Positions 43,210 to 51,813 of a stretch of 64,000 bases of DNA are shown here, one piece after another; positions within the stretch are counted from its first letter, which is position 1, and every line of letters starts with the position of its first letter. Source of the stretch: SAR324 cluster bacterium (GTDB taxonomy: Bacteria; SAR324; XYD2-FULL-50-16). The DNA lies in assembly GCA_028282885.1 (NCBI GenBank), contig JANQGX010000074.1:31732-95731 (forward strand), given 5' to 3'. A program made the position numbers and the translations under genes. The notes beneath the pieces are model-generated. The model saw only the letters and a list, made by a program, of their open reading frames with translations. It ran no database searches and was not told the origin of the DNA.

Positions 43210-44496
43210 TTACTTATTGTTACACTGCAAACTGTCCAGGATCAAAGCCGACAGCTTCTGCTGAAGAACGGCATAAGAGTAATACTTGGTAGCCAGTTTA
43301 TAATTTTTATCTACCATTTTGCCACGCAGTTTATCATCGTCCAAAACCTTCCTTGTCAGTTCAACTGCCTCTTCAGTTACAAAACCATCGATTTCGATGG
43401 TGTCAAATCCTTTGGGCTTGATATCGGTTCGATAAATGGAATAATTGTTAACCAGGATGGGTTTTCGGAAATAGATTGCTTCCAGGAATGCATTTCCAAA
43501 GCCCTCGATGTTGGAAGGGTAGGTTACCAGATCGGCAAAGGGATAGATGTCATAAAGGGTGTAGATTTTTCTGCCATCCTTTGTCTTTCCACGCTGTTCA
43601 CCAATAATGTCGGAAACAAAGAGAGTATTCACATCCATCATCTTTGAGTATTCACGAACCCTGTTTTCGTAATCATATCCCTCATCTCCCGATGCGTGGG
43701 AGATAACCAGCTTTGCCTTCAACCCCAGCCGTTTTACCAACTCTATGGCGTGCTCAATACCCTTCCGTTTAACCACCCGGGTGGGCTGTAGGATCAGCAA
43801 CTCATCATCTTCCATTTCCAGTGCTTGGCGAACATCAGCAGCATAATCATCCGGTGACTCAGGTGGATTTTCAAAATCCATTACGTTGGGAATGACAGTG
43901 GCGGATATTCCGGTTCGCAAGCTCAATTGATTGTCACCGGAGCTGTTGATGACGACATGCTTTATAAAGGGTAGATGCGGTGGAAAAGCCATGTTCAGGT
44001 ATTCCCAGACTGCATTGACCAAAAACTCCTGTCTTTCCCAGAAGAAGTCATGATGATGAGCAATGGTCGGAATCCCCAGTTCCGAAATCAGTTCGGTGAT
44101 GGCAATTCCCAGCGGCATATTCAAAGGAATGGTCAGGGCATTTTGAGGAACAATGACATCTATCCTGAACTTCTCGATGAAGGCATAGAGTTCCGTTTTC
44201 AGGCGTTGTTTGATTTGATGCATTTTCGTCGTCACTGCTCTGTCTCTAGTGCGATGACCAAAGCTTTTATGATAAACATCCCGGATATCAGGGTGCGTAA
44301 AATGTGCTTCTTCCGCAAAGTAAGAAACATCATCCGGACGATCCAGCTCTCCGGCAAAGTAGAAGCAATTAAATCCCTCGTTTTCAAAAACATCGGCCCA
44401 TTTGGTGATCTCCAGTGAAACACCGTCTGTTCCGGCAATTCGAGTGGATACAAAACCGACATTATGCATTTTTCCGCAAAACCTGCATTTTTTCAT
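43210..44496 (-). CDS. GT4-like glycosyltransferase with N-terminal CxxC
   Basis: A 428-residue GT-B enzyme. The N-terminal domain begins VGFVSTRIAGTDGVSLE, and the C-terminal nucleotide-sugar domain has PTRVVKRKGIEHAIELVKRL and the E-x7-E motif SNIEGFGNAFLEAIYFRKP. The ATG at 44496 has AGAGGA six bases upstream, so the short N-terminal extension MKKCRFCGKMH, with a CxxC, appears genuine. Relatives with the STRIAGTDGVSLE start are found with glucosylglycerate and mannosylglucosylglycerate genes. Mannosyl transfer to glucosylglycerate (MggS/MggA-like) is my best guess but is not proven. It is divergent from the phosphorylase gene with 161 bases between. Confidence 0.75.
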   Translation of the reverse strand: MKKCRFCGKMHNVGFVSTRIAGTDGVSLEITKWADVFENEGFNCFYFAGELDRPDDVSYFAEEAHFTHPDIRDVYHKSFGHRTRDRAVTTKMHQIKQRLKTELYAFIEKFRIDVIVPQNALTIPLNMPLGIAITELISELGIPTIAHHHDFFWERQEFLVNAVWEYLNMAFPPHLPFIKHVVINSSGDNQLSLRTGISATVIPNVMDFENPPESPDDYAADVRQALEMEDDELLILQPTRVVKRKGIEHAIELVKRLGLKAKLVISHASGDEGYDYENRVREYSKMMDVNTLFVSDIIGEQRGKTKDGRKIYTLYDIYPFADLVTYPSNIEGFGNAFLEAIYFRKPILVNNYSIYRTDIKPKGFDTIEIDGFVTEEAVELTRKVLDDDKLRGKMVDKNYKLATKYYSYAVLQQKLSALILDSLQCNNK

Positions 44497-44657
44497 GATC
44501 ATTCCTCTTCAGACGTTATCACCAAAAGATCTTGCCGATGAACGGATGTTTTCTTAAAAGTTGAATTTCTTGACGATGGAGAGACAGATGGTGTAGAAAT
44601 GTAGAAAAGAATTATGCGAAAAAGATCCATAGATAACCTTCCAAATCCGGATAAAAC

Positions 44658-46349
44658 ATGGAAAAACTGCTTAGAAAAATTTACGGCGATTCACAGGGAA
44701 GCCTGGCCCACGAAAAAATACAGGAGCTTATAAAAGATATTCCTATAAAAGATGAAAAATATCAAGAATGTTTTTCTCAGTCGGATATTGTCTTAATCAC
44801 TTATGGTGATTCAATCAAATCGCATTCGGGGGAAAATCCGCTGCAGACCCTCAGAAAATTCTGTGTTAAATACTTTAAAAACCTGTTTTCAGCAGTCCAC
44901 ATTTTACCATTCTATCCCTGGTCCTCGGATGATGGATTTTCGGTGAAGGATTTTTTTGCTGTTGATAAGAACCTGGGTACCTGGGAGGATATCAACGAAT
45001 TTAGTACCGATTTTGAAATGATGTACGACTATGTGTTAAATCACATGTCTGCCGAAAGCGAATGGTTTCAGTCCTACCTAAAGGGAGACGATGAGTTCAG
45101 GAATCTGCCGATTGAAGTTGATCCTGAAGTTGATCTGTCGCTGGTGACCCGGCCCAGGTCCCTTCCCCTGTTGACCGAATTCCGGAAGTCGTCCGGTGAG
45201 AAGGTCCATCTCTGGACGACTTTCAGCGCGGATCAGATTGATATCAATTATCAGGATATAGGTATTCTGCTGAAGTTTGTCGAAATCCTCCTGTTTTATG
45301 TCCGGAACGGGGCTAAGTTGCTGCGTCTGGATGCGGTTGCATATTTGTGGAAGCGAATAGGAACCAATTGCATTCATCTGCCTGAAACACACGATGTTAT
45401 CAAACTCTTTCGGGCGATTCTCAACCAAGTGGCCCCCGAGGTGCTAATCATTACCGAAACAAATGTGCCTCATGAAGAAAACATCAGTTATTTTGGTAAT
45501 GGTGGAGACGAAGCACAGATGGTTTATAACTTTACGCTGCCGCCCTTGCTGGTTTATTCATTTTTTAAAAAAGACATAACCCGTTTTTCAGAATGGGTTA
45601 AAACCCTTCATTTGGAATCAGGGTCCAACACCTTCTTCAACTTTACCGCATCTCACGATGGAATTGGCGTCAGACCGCTGGAAGGGATTCTCGCAAAGGA
45701 AGAGATTGAAGAGATTATCGAGCTTGTAAAAGCCAATGGGGGGCAGGTTTCATTCAAACAAAACTCGGATGGTTCTGAAAGCCCATATGAGTTGAATATT
45801 ACCTATGTTGATGCCTACCTGCGGGGTGAAATCGGCGAGGACGGAAACCATGCAGAAAGATTTCTGGCGTCCCAGGCTATTCAACTGGTACTACCCGGTG
45901 TGCCCGCAGTTTACATTCATAGTATCCTGGGTTCTCATAATTGGTTAGAGGGCGTTGCCCAGACAGGCAGGGCCAGAACCATTAACCGTCAGAAACTTTA
46001 TGTTGAAGAGCTGGAAACCGAATTGGCAGATAAAAAAGGATTTCGCTATAAGATTTTTAACGCCTACCGCCATCTCGTCAACACAAGGATTAGTCAGCCG
46101 GCTTTCCACCCCAAAGCCGGATTTGCTATTGAGATGCTCAATCCAGGCGTGTTCTCAATCAGAAGAAGTAGTAAGGAACAGGAGATTTTGGCACTCACCA
46201 ATGTTATGGATCAGCCCATTGAACTTGATCTCTCCACAAAAATCGCGGGAGACGGAATCATTGACTTACTAACCGGAGATCGACCCAATGCGGGCAATGT
46301 CAAGCTTGCTCCATATCAGGCAATGTGGCTGACGCAAGAGGCTTACTGA
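44658..46349 (+). CDS. GH13 sucrose-phosphorylase-type enzyme, likely glucosylglycerate phosphorylase
   Basis: A 563-residue GH13_18 protein. The (beta/alpha)8 barrel shows VHILPFYPWSSDDGFSV, the nucleophile Asp in LLRLDAVAYLWK, the acid/base Glu in LIITETNVPHEEN, and the transition-state Asp in FTASHDGIGVRP. This subfamily splits alpha-glucosides with phosphate to give glucose-1-phosphate; members include sucrose, glucosylglycerol and glucosylglycerate phosphorylases. GpgS in the same gene run makes glucosylglycerate the most likely substrate, allowing recycling when osmotic stress falls. Substrate choice depends on acceptor-site loops I cannot assign with certainty. The next gene starts two bases after its stop. 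Confidence 0.85.
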   Translation: MEKLLRKIYGDSQGSLAHEKIQELIKDIPIKDEKYQECFSQSDIVLITYGDSIKSHSGENPLQTLRKFCVKYFKNLFSAVHILPFYPWSSDDGFSVKDFFAVDKNLGTWEDINEFSTDFEMMYDYVLNHMSAESEWFQSYLKGDDEFRNLPIEVDPEVDLSLVTRPRSLPLLTEFRKSSGEKVHLWTTFSADQIDINYQDIGILLKFVEILLFYVRNGAKLLRLDAVAYLWKRIGTNCIHLPETHDVIKLFRAILNQVAPEVLIITETNVPHEENISYFGNGGDEAQMVYNFTLPPLLVYSFFKKDITRFSEWVKTLHLESGSNTFFNFTASHDGIGVRPLEGILAKEEIEEIIELVKANGGQVSFKQNSDGSESPYELNITYVDAYLRGEIGEDGNHAERFLASQAIQLVLPGVPAVYIHSILGSHNWLEGVAQTGRARTINRQKLYVEELETELADKKGFRYKIFNAYRHLVNTRISQPAFHPKAGFAIEMLNPGVFSIRRSSKEQEILALTNVMDQPIELDLSTKIAGDGIIDLLTGDRPNAGNVKLAPYQAMWLTQEAY

Positions 46350-46351
46350 GA

Positions 46352-47761
46352 ATGAAAATCGCTTTTATGCATTATCATCTGAAGCCCGGTGGAGTCACAA
46401 CCGTTTTAAACCATCAGGTGAAAGCGGTTAGTTCATTTGGTGAATCACTGTTGATTACCGGTGAGCTGCCTGGGGATCATATCTACAAGGACGCCGTCAC
46501 CCTGCCCGGCATTGCCTACGATACGGTGAAATCCCGGGCTTTTGATCCCCATCAGGTTGCAGCAGATATTCTATCCGCGATCAACTTTCGCTGGAGGGAC
46601 GGCTGTGACCTGATCCATGTTCACAATCCCACCCTGGCAAAAAACCGGGATTTTTTGATAATCCTGAAAGAGCTGCAGAAAAAGGGATGTCAACTGCTTC
46701 TGCAGATTCACGATTTTGCAGAGGATGGCAGACCGGGGATGTATTTTTCGGAACCGTATCTTGAAGACTGTCACTACGGCGTTATCAATACCAGGGATTA
46801 TCGTTATCTGCTCTCATCAGGACTCAAGCCAGAAGGTCTTCATCTCATCCCAAATGCGATAATATCGGAATCACCACTTTTTGGAGGGATAATTGAGGAG
46901 GATTTCGTGCTATATCCGGTCCGGGCGATCCGCAGAAAAAACGTGGGCGAAGCTATTCTGACCTCACTGTTTTTTCCTGAAGATCTGGCCCTTTGGATCA
47001 CCCTGCCACCTAACAGCCCGGTTGATGTGGAGAGTTATCAATTTTGGCGTGACTTCTGTACAAAACACAATCTTAATGTTCGATTCGGTGCCGGATTGGA
47101 TGAGGAGTTGCCGGATATGCTCTCTTCATCTCAGTTCATACTTACGACCAGCATCATGGAGGGTTTTGGTTTTGTGTTTATCGAACCCTGGCAAGCTGGA
47201 AAGATCATCCAGGGCCGGTATCTGGATGAGATCTGTCCTGACTTTGAAGCTTTGGGCATCTCTTTTTCGCATCTCTATACAAACCTTCCAATTCCCGGGA
47301 AGTGGATTGATCGGATAGAATTTTCGGAAGAGTGGCTGGAGACGATTCAATCCGTTTCCGGCAGCTATGGAATTAATTTTCACCAAAACCGTCTCCAGAA
47401 GAGTTACGAGGAGATGAGGTCCAGGGAGTTTTTGGATTTCGGATTACTTAACGAAAAGTTTCAAAGCAGGATATTAGAAAGATTGATAACTGATGCAAAG
47501 AGTCGAAAGGAGTTAATGACAATAAATCCCTTTCTCATGAACTTGCAGGAACCTGAAATATCAAAGGAGATGATCAAATCTAATCGGGATCTTATCCGAA
47601 GGAGTTTTACAGAATCTGCCTTCAGTAGTTCTCTGTTGTCCGTCTATCGAAAGGTGATCAATAAACCGGTTCAACAGCAAATTGATAAAGAGATTCTGGT
47701 TAGTCGTTTTATGCATCCGGATCGTTTTAGTTTACTGAAATGGGGAAAGTTTAATGGATAA
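46352..47761 (+). CDS. GT4-like glycosyltransferase of the solute locus
   Basis: A 469-residue GT-B protein from the ATG at 46352, three bases after the phosphorylase stop. It begins KIAFMHYHLKPGGVTTVLNHQ, with the glycine-rich loop, and has LIHVHNPTLAKNRDF, LLLQIHDFAEDGRPGMYF, and an E-x7-E motif in SIMEGFGFVFIEPWQAG. The donor region's usual K/R appears in VRAIRRKNVGEA. It differs clearly from the other GT in the locus (43210-44496). Its tight coupling to the phosphorylase and to the HAD gene (8-base overlap) suggests a further sugar added to, or an alternative route to, glucosylglycerate. Confidence 0.75.
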   Translation: MKIAFMHYHLKPGGVTTVLNHQVKAVSSFGESLLITGELPGDHIYKDAVTLPGIAYDTVKSRAFDPHQVAADILSAINFRWRDGCDLIHVHNPTLAKNRDFLIILKELQKKGCQLLLQIHDFAEDGRPGMYFSEPYLEDCHYGVINTRDYRYLLSSGLKPEGLHLIPNAIISESPLFGGIIEEDFVLYPVRAIRRKNVGEAILTSLFFPEDLALWITLPPNSPVDVESYQFWRDFCTKHNLNVRFGAGLDEELPDMLSSSQFILTTSIMEGFGFVFIEPWQAGKIIQGRYLDEICPDFEALGISFSHLYTNLPIPGKWIDRIEFSEEWLETIQSVSGSYGINFHQNRLQKSYEEMRSREFLDFGLLNEKFQSRILERLITDAKSRKELMTINPFLMNLQEPEISKEMIKSNRDLIRRSFTESAFSSSLLSVYRKVINKPVQQQIDKEILVSRFMHPDRFSLLKWGKFNG

Positions 47762-48596
47762 ATCGTTATTTGAGGATTATCTTAAAGAGATTACGCCTGT
47801 TCCCACGGGGTTGGATAACCGGGGAGAGGCAGGGGGGAAGATAGGATGCATCCTGTTTGATATCTACGGAACCTTGTTTGTCAGCGGTTCAGGAGATATC
47901 GGTTCCATTCTGGAACAATCGGAGCAATTTAAATCCCTGCAAGGTATTATCGAAAAACATGATCTCGAAATATCTCCAACCCGGCTGGTGGATTCTTATT
48001 TGACCTCTATTCGAAACACACACACAGTTGCCAAACAGAAAGGGATTGAATATCCCGAAGTGAACATCCTCGGGATTTGGAAAGAGGTCTTTGCAAGCAT
48101 CAGGTTGCCTTTTCAGTTTGATCTGCAACGATTTGCCATAGAGTTCGAATTGACAATCAACCCGGTTTACCCAATGCCGGGCATGAAGAACTGTCTGGAA
48201 GAGTGCAGAAAAAGAAACCTCGTACTGGGGATTATCTCGAATGCCCAATTTTATACACCTTTGCTTTTCAACTGGTTTTTGGGAGCTCCACCGGAAATGT
48301 TAGGGTTTCATTCAAGCCTGGTGATTTACTCTTATCAACGCGGAATTGCCAAACCCTCACTGGAGCTTTTTGAAACAGCTTCAAACAGGGTTGCCGAATT
48401 GGGGCTGGAAAATCATCAGGTGCTTTATGTTGGTAATGATATGCTGAAAGATATCTTGCCGGCAAAAAAAGTTGGATTCAAAACCGCACTTTTTGCAGGG
48501 GATAAGAGATCTCTCAGATTAAGAGAGGACAATCCGGAATGTCGGTCCTTACAGCCGGATTTGATATTGACTCATCTGACACAGCTTTATCAATAA
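47754..48596 (+). CDS. HAD-family hydrolase, candidate sugar-phosphoglycerate phosphatase
   Basis: A 280-residue HAD protein. Motif I is CILFDIYGTLFVSG; the second Asp of the usual DxD is replaced by Tyr (DIYGT), as in several HAD phosphatases and haloacid-type members. Motif II is GIISNAQFY, the motif III Lys is in RGIAKPSLELF, and motif IV is VLYVGNDMLKDILPA. It overlaps the upstream glycosyltransferase by eight bases. In this locus it could dephosphorylate the product of GpgS (glucosyl-3-phosphoglycerate) or a mannosylated form, the GpgP/MggB role. That is inference. A good RBS (GGGGAAAG) precedes the ATG. Confidence 0.75.
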   Translation: MDKSLFEDYLKEITPVPTGLDNRGEAGGKIGCILFDIYGTLFVSGSGDIGSILEQSEQFKSLQGIIEKHDLEISPTRLVDSYLTSIRNTHTVAKQKGIEYPEVNILGIWKEVFASIRLPFQFDLQRFAIEFELTINPVYPMPGMKNCLEECRKRNLVLGIISNAQFYTPLLFNWFLGAPPEMLGFHSSLVIYSYQRGIAKPSLELFETASNRVAELGLENHQVLYVGNDMLKDILPAKKVGFKTALFAGDKRSLRLREDNPECRSLQPDLILTHLTQLYQ

Positions 48597-48831
48597 CCAG
48601 TTCCCAAACCAATCAGGTGCAGAATTGTCCTCAGATCCCTTTCGATGTGACCAATTCTCATGATAATCAAATACTTATTATCGCATTACAGTTGCTGAAT
48701 CGTCCCTTGATCTGTTATACTCACGCAACTGGGAAATTTCCGCACGAGCTGGACTGATGAATCCTATCGACTGTTAATTTCTTCAACAAGACGGTTTTTT
48801 AGTCCAAACGGTTATGATTTTAGGCTTCGCT

Positions 48832-48851
48832 CCATATTTATCAAAATATGG
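48832..48851. repeat. Perfect inverted repeat before the M20-like gene
   Basis: CCATATTT, loop ATCA, AAATATGG, lying 36 bases upstream of the coding start at 48888. It is AT-rich and without a T-run on the plus strand. It could be a weak terminator for the preceding gene, or an operator. Confidence 0.35.
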
Positions 48852-48887
48852 ATTCGAACCACACGTACAAAACAGCCAAGGCAGAAC

Positions 48888-50054
48888 ATGAAAGTAAACC
48901 TGGAATCTATGCCCAGGATGGTTAGCGGGATAAAAAAGGTTCGTGATACTATCATTACAAATATAGTTTTAATTGGTGAGAAGTCAGCGCCTACTTTCAA
49001 GGAAAAAGGCAGGGCCGTTTTATTCCAGGAACGGCTTGCGGAGTTCCAGATCGATGAGTGCACGACAGACAGTTATCAAAATCCGATAGGCATCATTCGG
49101 GGAAGCGATCGTAATAAACCGCCGATATTTGTGGTGGCTCATTTGGATACTCATGAACCGTATCAGGAGTTTTTTGATTTTACTGTTCGCAAAAACACCA
49201 TATCCGGACCGGGGGTGGCAGATAACTCAACCGGCGTCGGTGTATTGATTTCCCTGCCCGTGATTTTAAAACAACTGAAGTTAAAATTCAGGTCAGATAT
49301 TGTATTGGCCGGGGTTATACAATCCATCGGAAAGGGGAATCTGAGGGGAGTGCGACACCTGATAAAGACCTGGAACGGACCCATTCGTGGAGCTATCTGT
49401 GTGGAAGGTGTGGAACTGGGAAGATTGAACCACTATTCAGAAGGTATGGTGCGCGCCGAAATTGATTGTCTTTCCTCTTCCATCCCCGGCAGAGACAAAA
49501 GAAATAACTCCAATGCTATTTTGATAATGAATGAGTTAATCAACAAGATCCTGGAGATGAGGCTCCCCCAAAGGCCCTACTCTAAAATTGTTCTTGGAAA
49601 GATTAACGGTGGATATCATCACGGACGAGACGCCTTTGACGCCAGCCTGGGGCTTGAAATCAAAAGTGATGCTGACGATCTGGTGAAGGAGTTGATCAAT
49701 GAGATAGAAGATATTACAGAAAATCTGAAACGGCTCTATGAAGTGGATTTGAAGTTGAAAGTAATCAGTAACCTGAATGCAACACGGCTCAAATTCAACC
49801 ATCCGCTGGTCAAGTACGCCAACTCAGTAATGAAGACCCTGAACCTTGAACCCAAGAGCGAATCCAGCGAATCGGAGCTTTCAATTTTTCTGTCCAACTC
49901 GATTCCGGCAGTCACACTGGGTGTTACTCGTCTGAAAACACTGAATCCTGAACCCTGTGTTGAAATTGATCCCATTTTCAAAGGGATCGCCCAGATCATC
50001 GGAGTCCTGCAGGCAATAGACAATGGAGTATGTGATGGCAGAAAACTGGCTTGA
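48888..50054 (+). CDS. M20-fold peptidase homologue lacking metal-site residues
   Basis: A 388-residue protein with the M20 layout: metal His85/Asp87 in VVAHLDTHE, bridging Asp112 in SGPGVADNSTGVG, and KGNLRGVRHLI after the active-site loop. The Glu-Glu pair normally found before that loop is Gln145-Ser146 (AGVIQSIGKGNLRG), and the late His ligand is not found in the expected segment (LNPEPCVEIDPIFKG). The dimerisation-domain 'PGGHSW' is also absent (SIPGRDKRNNSN). It therefore probably lost dinuclear peptidase activity and may bind or act on a small molecule linked to the solute pathway. It overlaps gpgS by 20 bases, so the two are coupled. Confidence 0.7.
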   Translation: MKVNLESMPRMVSGIKKVRDTIITNIVLIGEKSAPTFKEKGRAVLFQERLAEFQIDECTTDSYQNPIGIIRGSDRNKPPIFVVAHLDTHEPYQEFFDFTVRKNTISGPGVADNSTGVGVLISLPVILKQLKLKFRSDIVLAGVIQSIGKGNLRGVRHLIKTWNGPIRGAICVEGVELGRLNHYSEGMVRAEIDCLSSSIPGRDKRNNSNAILIMNELINKILEMRLPQRPYSKIVLGKINGGYHHGRDAFDASLGLEIKSDADDLVKELINEIEDITENLKRLYEVDLKLKVISNLNATRLKFNHPLVKYANSVMKTLNLEPKSESSESELSIFLSNSIPAVTLGVTRLKTLNPEPCVEIDPIFKGIAQIIGVLQAIDNGVCDGRKLA

Positions 50055-51042
50055 TACCAATACATTTCATCACTCGGAATTCAGCAGCATAGACCGCCTG
50101 GTCAAGGCAAAAAAGAAAAAAGAGGTGGTGATTTCACTTTGCCTGCCAACCCTGAATGAAGAGAAGACGATAGCCAAAGAGATTGTGATCATGAAATCCG
50201 AGTTGATGGATCGACATCCGTTACTCGATGAAATCATAGTGATTGATTCCGGATCATCCGATAAAACCAGGGAGGTTGCCACTCACTATGGCGCCCAGGT
50301 ACACCTCTCCAGCGATATTCTACCGGATCTGGAGTCGTTTAAAGGGAAGGGGGAAAACCTCTGGAAAGCCCTGTATGTTTCCAAAGGGGATATCATTGTC
50401 TATTTGGACACGGATATCAAGAACATACACCATCGATTTGCCTATGGCCTGTTGGGGCCCCTGCTTCTCGATGAGAAAATTCGATTTTCCAAGGCGTTTT
50501 ACGATCGGCCGCTTTCCGATGAGACAAAGGGGATCAGACCCACGGGAGGAGGCAGGGTTACCGAACTTGTGATCAGACCACTTTTCTCCTTGTTTTTTCC
50601 GGACCTTACCCAGATCATACAACCCCTTTCCGGAGAGTACGCGGGATATCGGGATCTGTTTGAGGCACTGGCATTTCCCATCGGCTATTCCATTGAAACA
50701 AGCATGATTATTGATATCTACAAAAATTGGGGTCTTGAAGTCATGGCCCAGGTAGATTTGGATCGCAGGGTTCACCGTAATCAAACAACCCGATCCCTGG
50801 GTAAGATGGCGTTTGCCCTCATGCAACGTTTTTTGACCCGGATATCCGACTACAACATGATACAACTGAAGGATGAACTGAATGACCGGATGATTCAGTT
50901 TGAAAACCGGGCGCAGGAGTACCAACAGGATATCAGTAAATTCGATATGCAGGAGAGACCGCCGATTATCACCATACCCCAATATCGGGAGAGGTTCACG
51001 ACGGCTCCTAAAAAGGATGGAAAGAGCGGCAGAAAAACTTAA
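50035..51042 (+). CDS. gpgS: Glucosyl-3-phosphoglycerate synthase
   Basis: A 335-residue GT81 retaining glycosyltransferase. SLCLPTLNEEKTIAKEI, IVIDSGSSDKTRE, KGENLWKALYVSKGD and the metal motif VYLDTDIKN are the GpgS landmarks; GEYAGYRDLFEALAF and IETSMIIDIYKNWG follow. It transfers glucose from an NDP-glucose to 3-phosphoglycerate, the first step to the compatible solute glucosylglycerate. The ATG at 50035 has GGAG at ideal spacing and is preferred to the ATG at 50023. It overlaps the M20-like gene, and it converges on the next gene with a three-base gap. Confidence 0.88.
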   Translation: MAENWLDTNTFHHSEFSSIDRLVKAKKKKEVVISLCLPTLNEEKTIAKEIVIMKSELMDRHPLLDEIIVIDSGSSDKTREVATHYGAQVHLSSDILPDLESFKGKGENLWKALYVSKGDIIVYLDTDIKNIHHRFAYGLLGPLLLDEKIRFSKAFYDRPLSDETKGIRPTGGGRVTELVIRPLFSLFFPDLTQIIQPLSGEYAGYRDLFEALAFPIGYSIETSMIIDIYKNWGLEVMAQVDLDRRVHRNQTTRSLGKMAFALMQRFLTRISDYNMIQLKDELNDRMIQFENRAQEYQQDISKFDMQERPPIITIPQYRERFTTAPKKDGKSGRKT

Positions 51043-51045
51043 AAA

Positions 51046-51813
51046 CTAAAGATAGCTCTTAAGTTTGACTTCCTCGGATCCCGGAATGTTCCCCGACAAA
51101 ACCTTCTTGTTCATGAAGTCTTTGGAGACGTCTTCCCAGTATTTTCGGACAATTTTTTGAGGATTAATGCCGACGAAGTTTAGTGCGTGTTTTAGCTCCC
51201 TCAACTCATAAACCTGCTTTTCTTCATCCAGGGTTTGCTTCTTTTCAAATTCGCGAATCATCTTTTTGATCCACCGGATGTTCTCGATGTTCATCAGGAA
51301 TTCATGGCTTTGCATCAGCTCCAGTGCAGGGCTGTTTGATGCGGAAGAGTCATCGGCATCCGGTTGATCGTCGATTGTCTCTTTTTCCCGAGCCAGAAAA
51401 TCGAGAATCCCCTTTTCAAAAGTCTTTTTATTATGTTTCTTTTTAAACTCGGCAAGAGCACAGGTCAGTGTGGTTTTTCCGACTCCCGACAGCTCCGGTT
51501 TGTCCTTCAAGCCGTCGTATCGCAAACCTTGCAGATCGCCTTGTAAGACCTTGCCTGTTTCCCAGAGTTCATCAAGATAATCCTCAACAATCTTTTTCTT
51601 GGTCACTTTCCGTTTGTTGGGCTTTATCCCTTTGGCTTCCTTGAACTGATTCAAGGTATTGCTAATGGTGCGATCCCCTATTCCTTTCAGTTCCTTCGCG
51701 TTAAGAATATCTTTATATTTTAACGCTTCCAGTTCTTCCAACCCAAAATTATCCTGCTCCAGAAGTTGCTCAAGATAATTCTGTACCCGTTCGGATTTCT
51801 TTAGTCTTTCCAT
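51046..51813 (-). CDS. Hypothetical protein with tandem internal repeat
   Basis: A 255-residue protein from the ATG at 51813, chosen for its excellent ribosome site (GGGGGAG, four bases away). Two clear tandem repeats of about 60 residues occupy the N-terminal half: VQNYLEQLLEQ...LKGIGDRTISNTLNQFK and VEDYLDELWET...LSGVGKTTLTCALAEFK. Each looks like a helical domain ending in a turn with G(I/V)G(D/K), similar to a small DNA-binding fold. The C-terminal half is helical with a likely coiled-coil (IRWIKKMIREFEKKQTLDE). I do not recognise the family. Repeated sites upstream (52002-52135) could be its own targets. Confidence 0.7.
   Translation of the reverse strand: MERLKKSERVQNYLEQLLEQDNFGLEELEALKYKDILNAKELKGIGDRTISNTLNQFKEAKGIKPNKRKVTKKKIVEDYLDELWETGKVLQGDLQGLRYDGLKDKPELSGVGKTTLTCALAEFKKKHNKKTFEKGILDFLAREKETIDDQPDADDSSASNSPALELMQSHEFLMNIENIRWIKKMIREFEKKQTLDEEKQVYELRELKHALNFVGINPQKIVRKYWEDVSKDFMNKKVLSGNIPGSEEVKLKSYL

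Noticed and set aside
48841..48865. Minus-strand GGTTCGAATCC resembling a tRNA T-loop
   Set aside because: The flanking bases do not fold into acceptor, D or anticodon arms, and the region overlaps the start of the M20-like gene.
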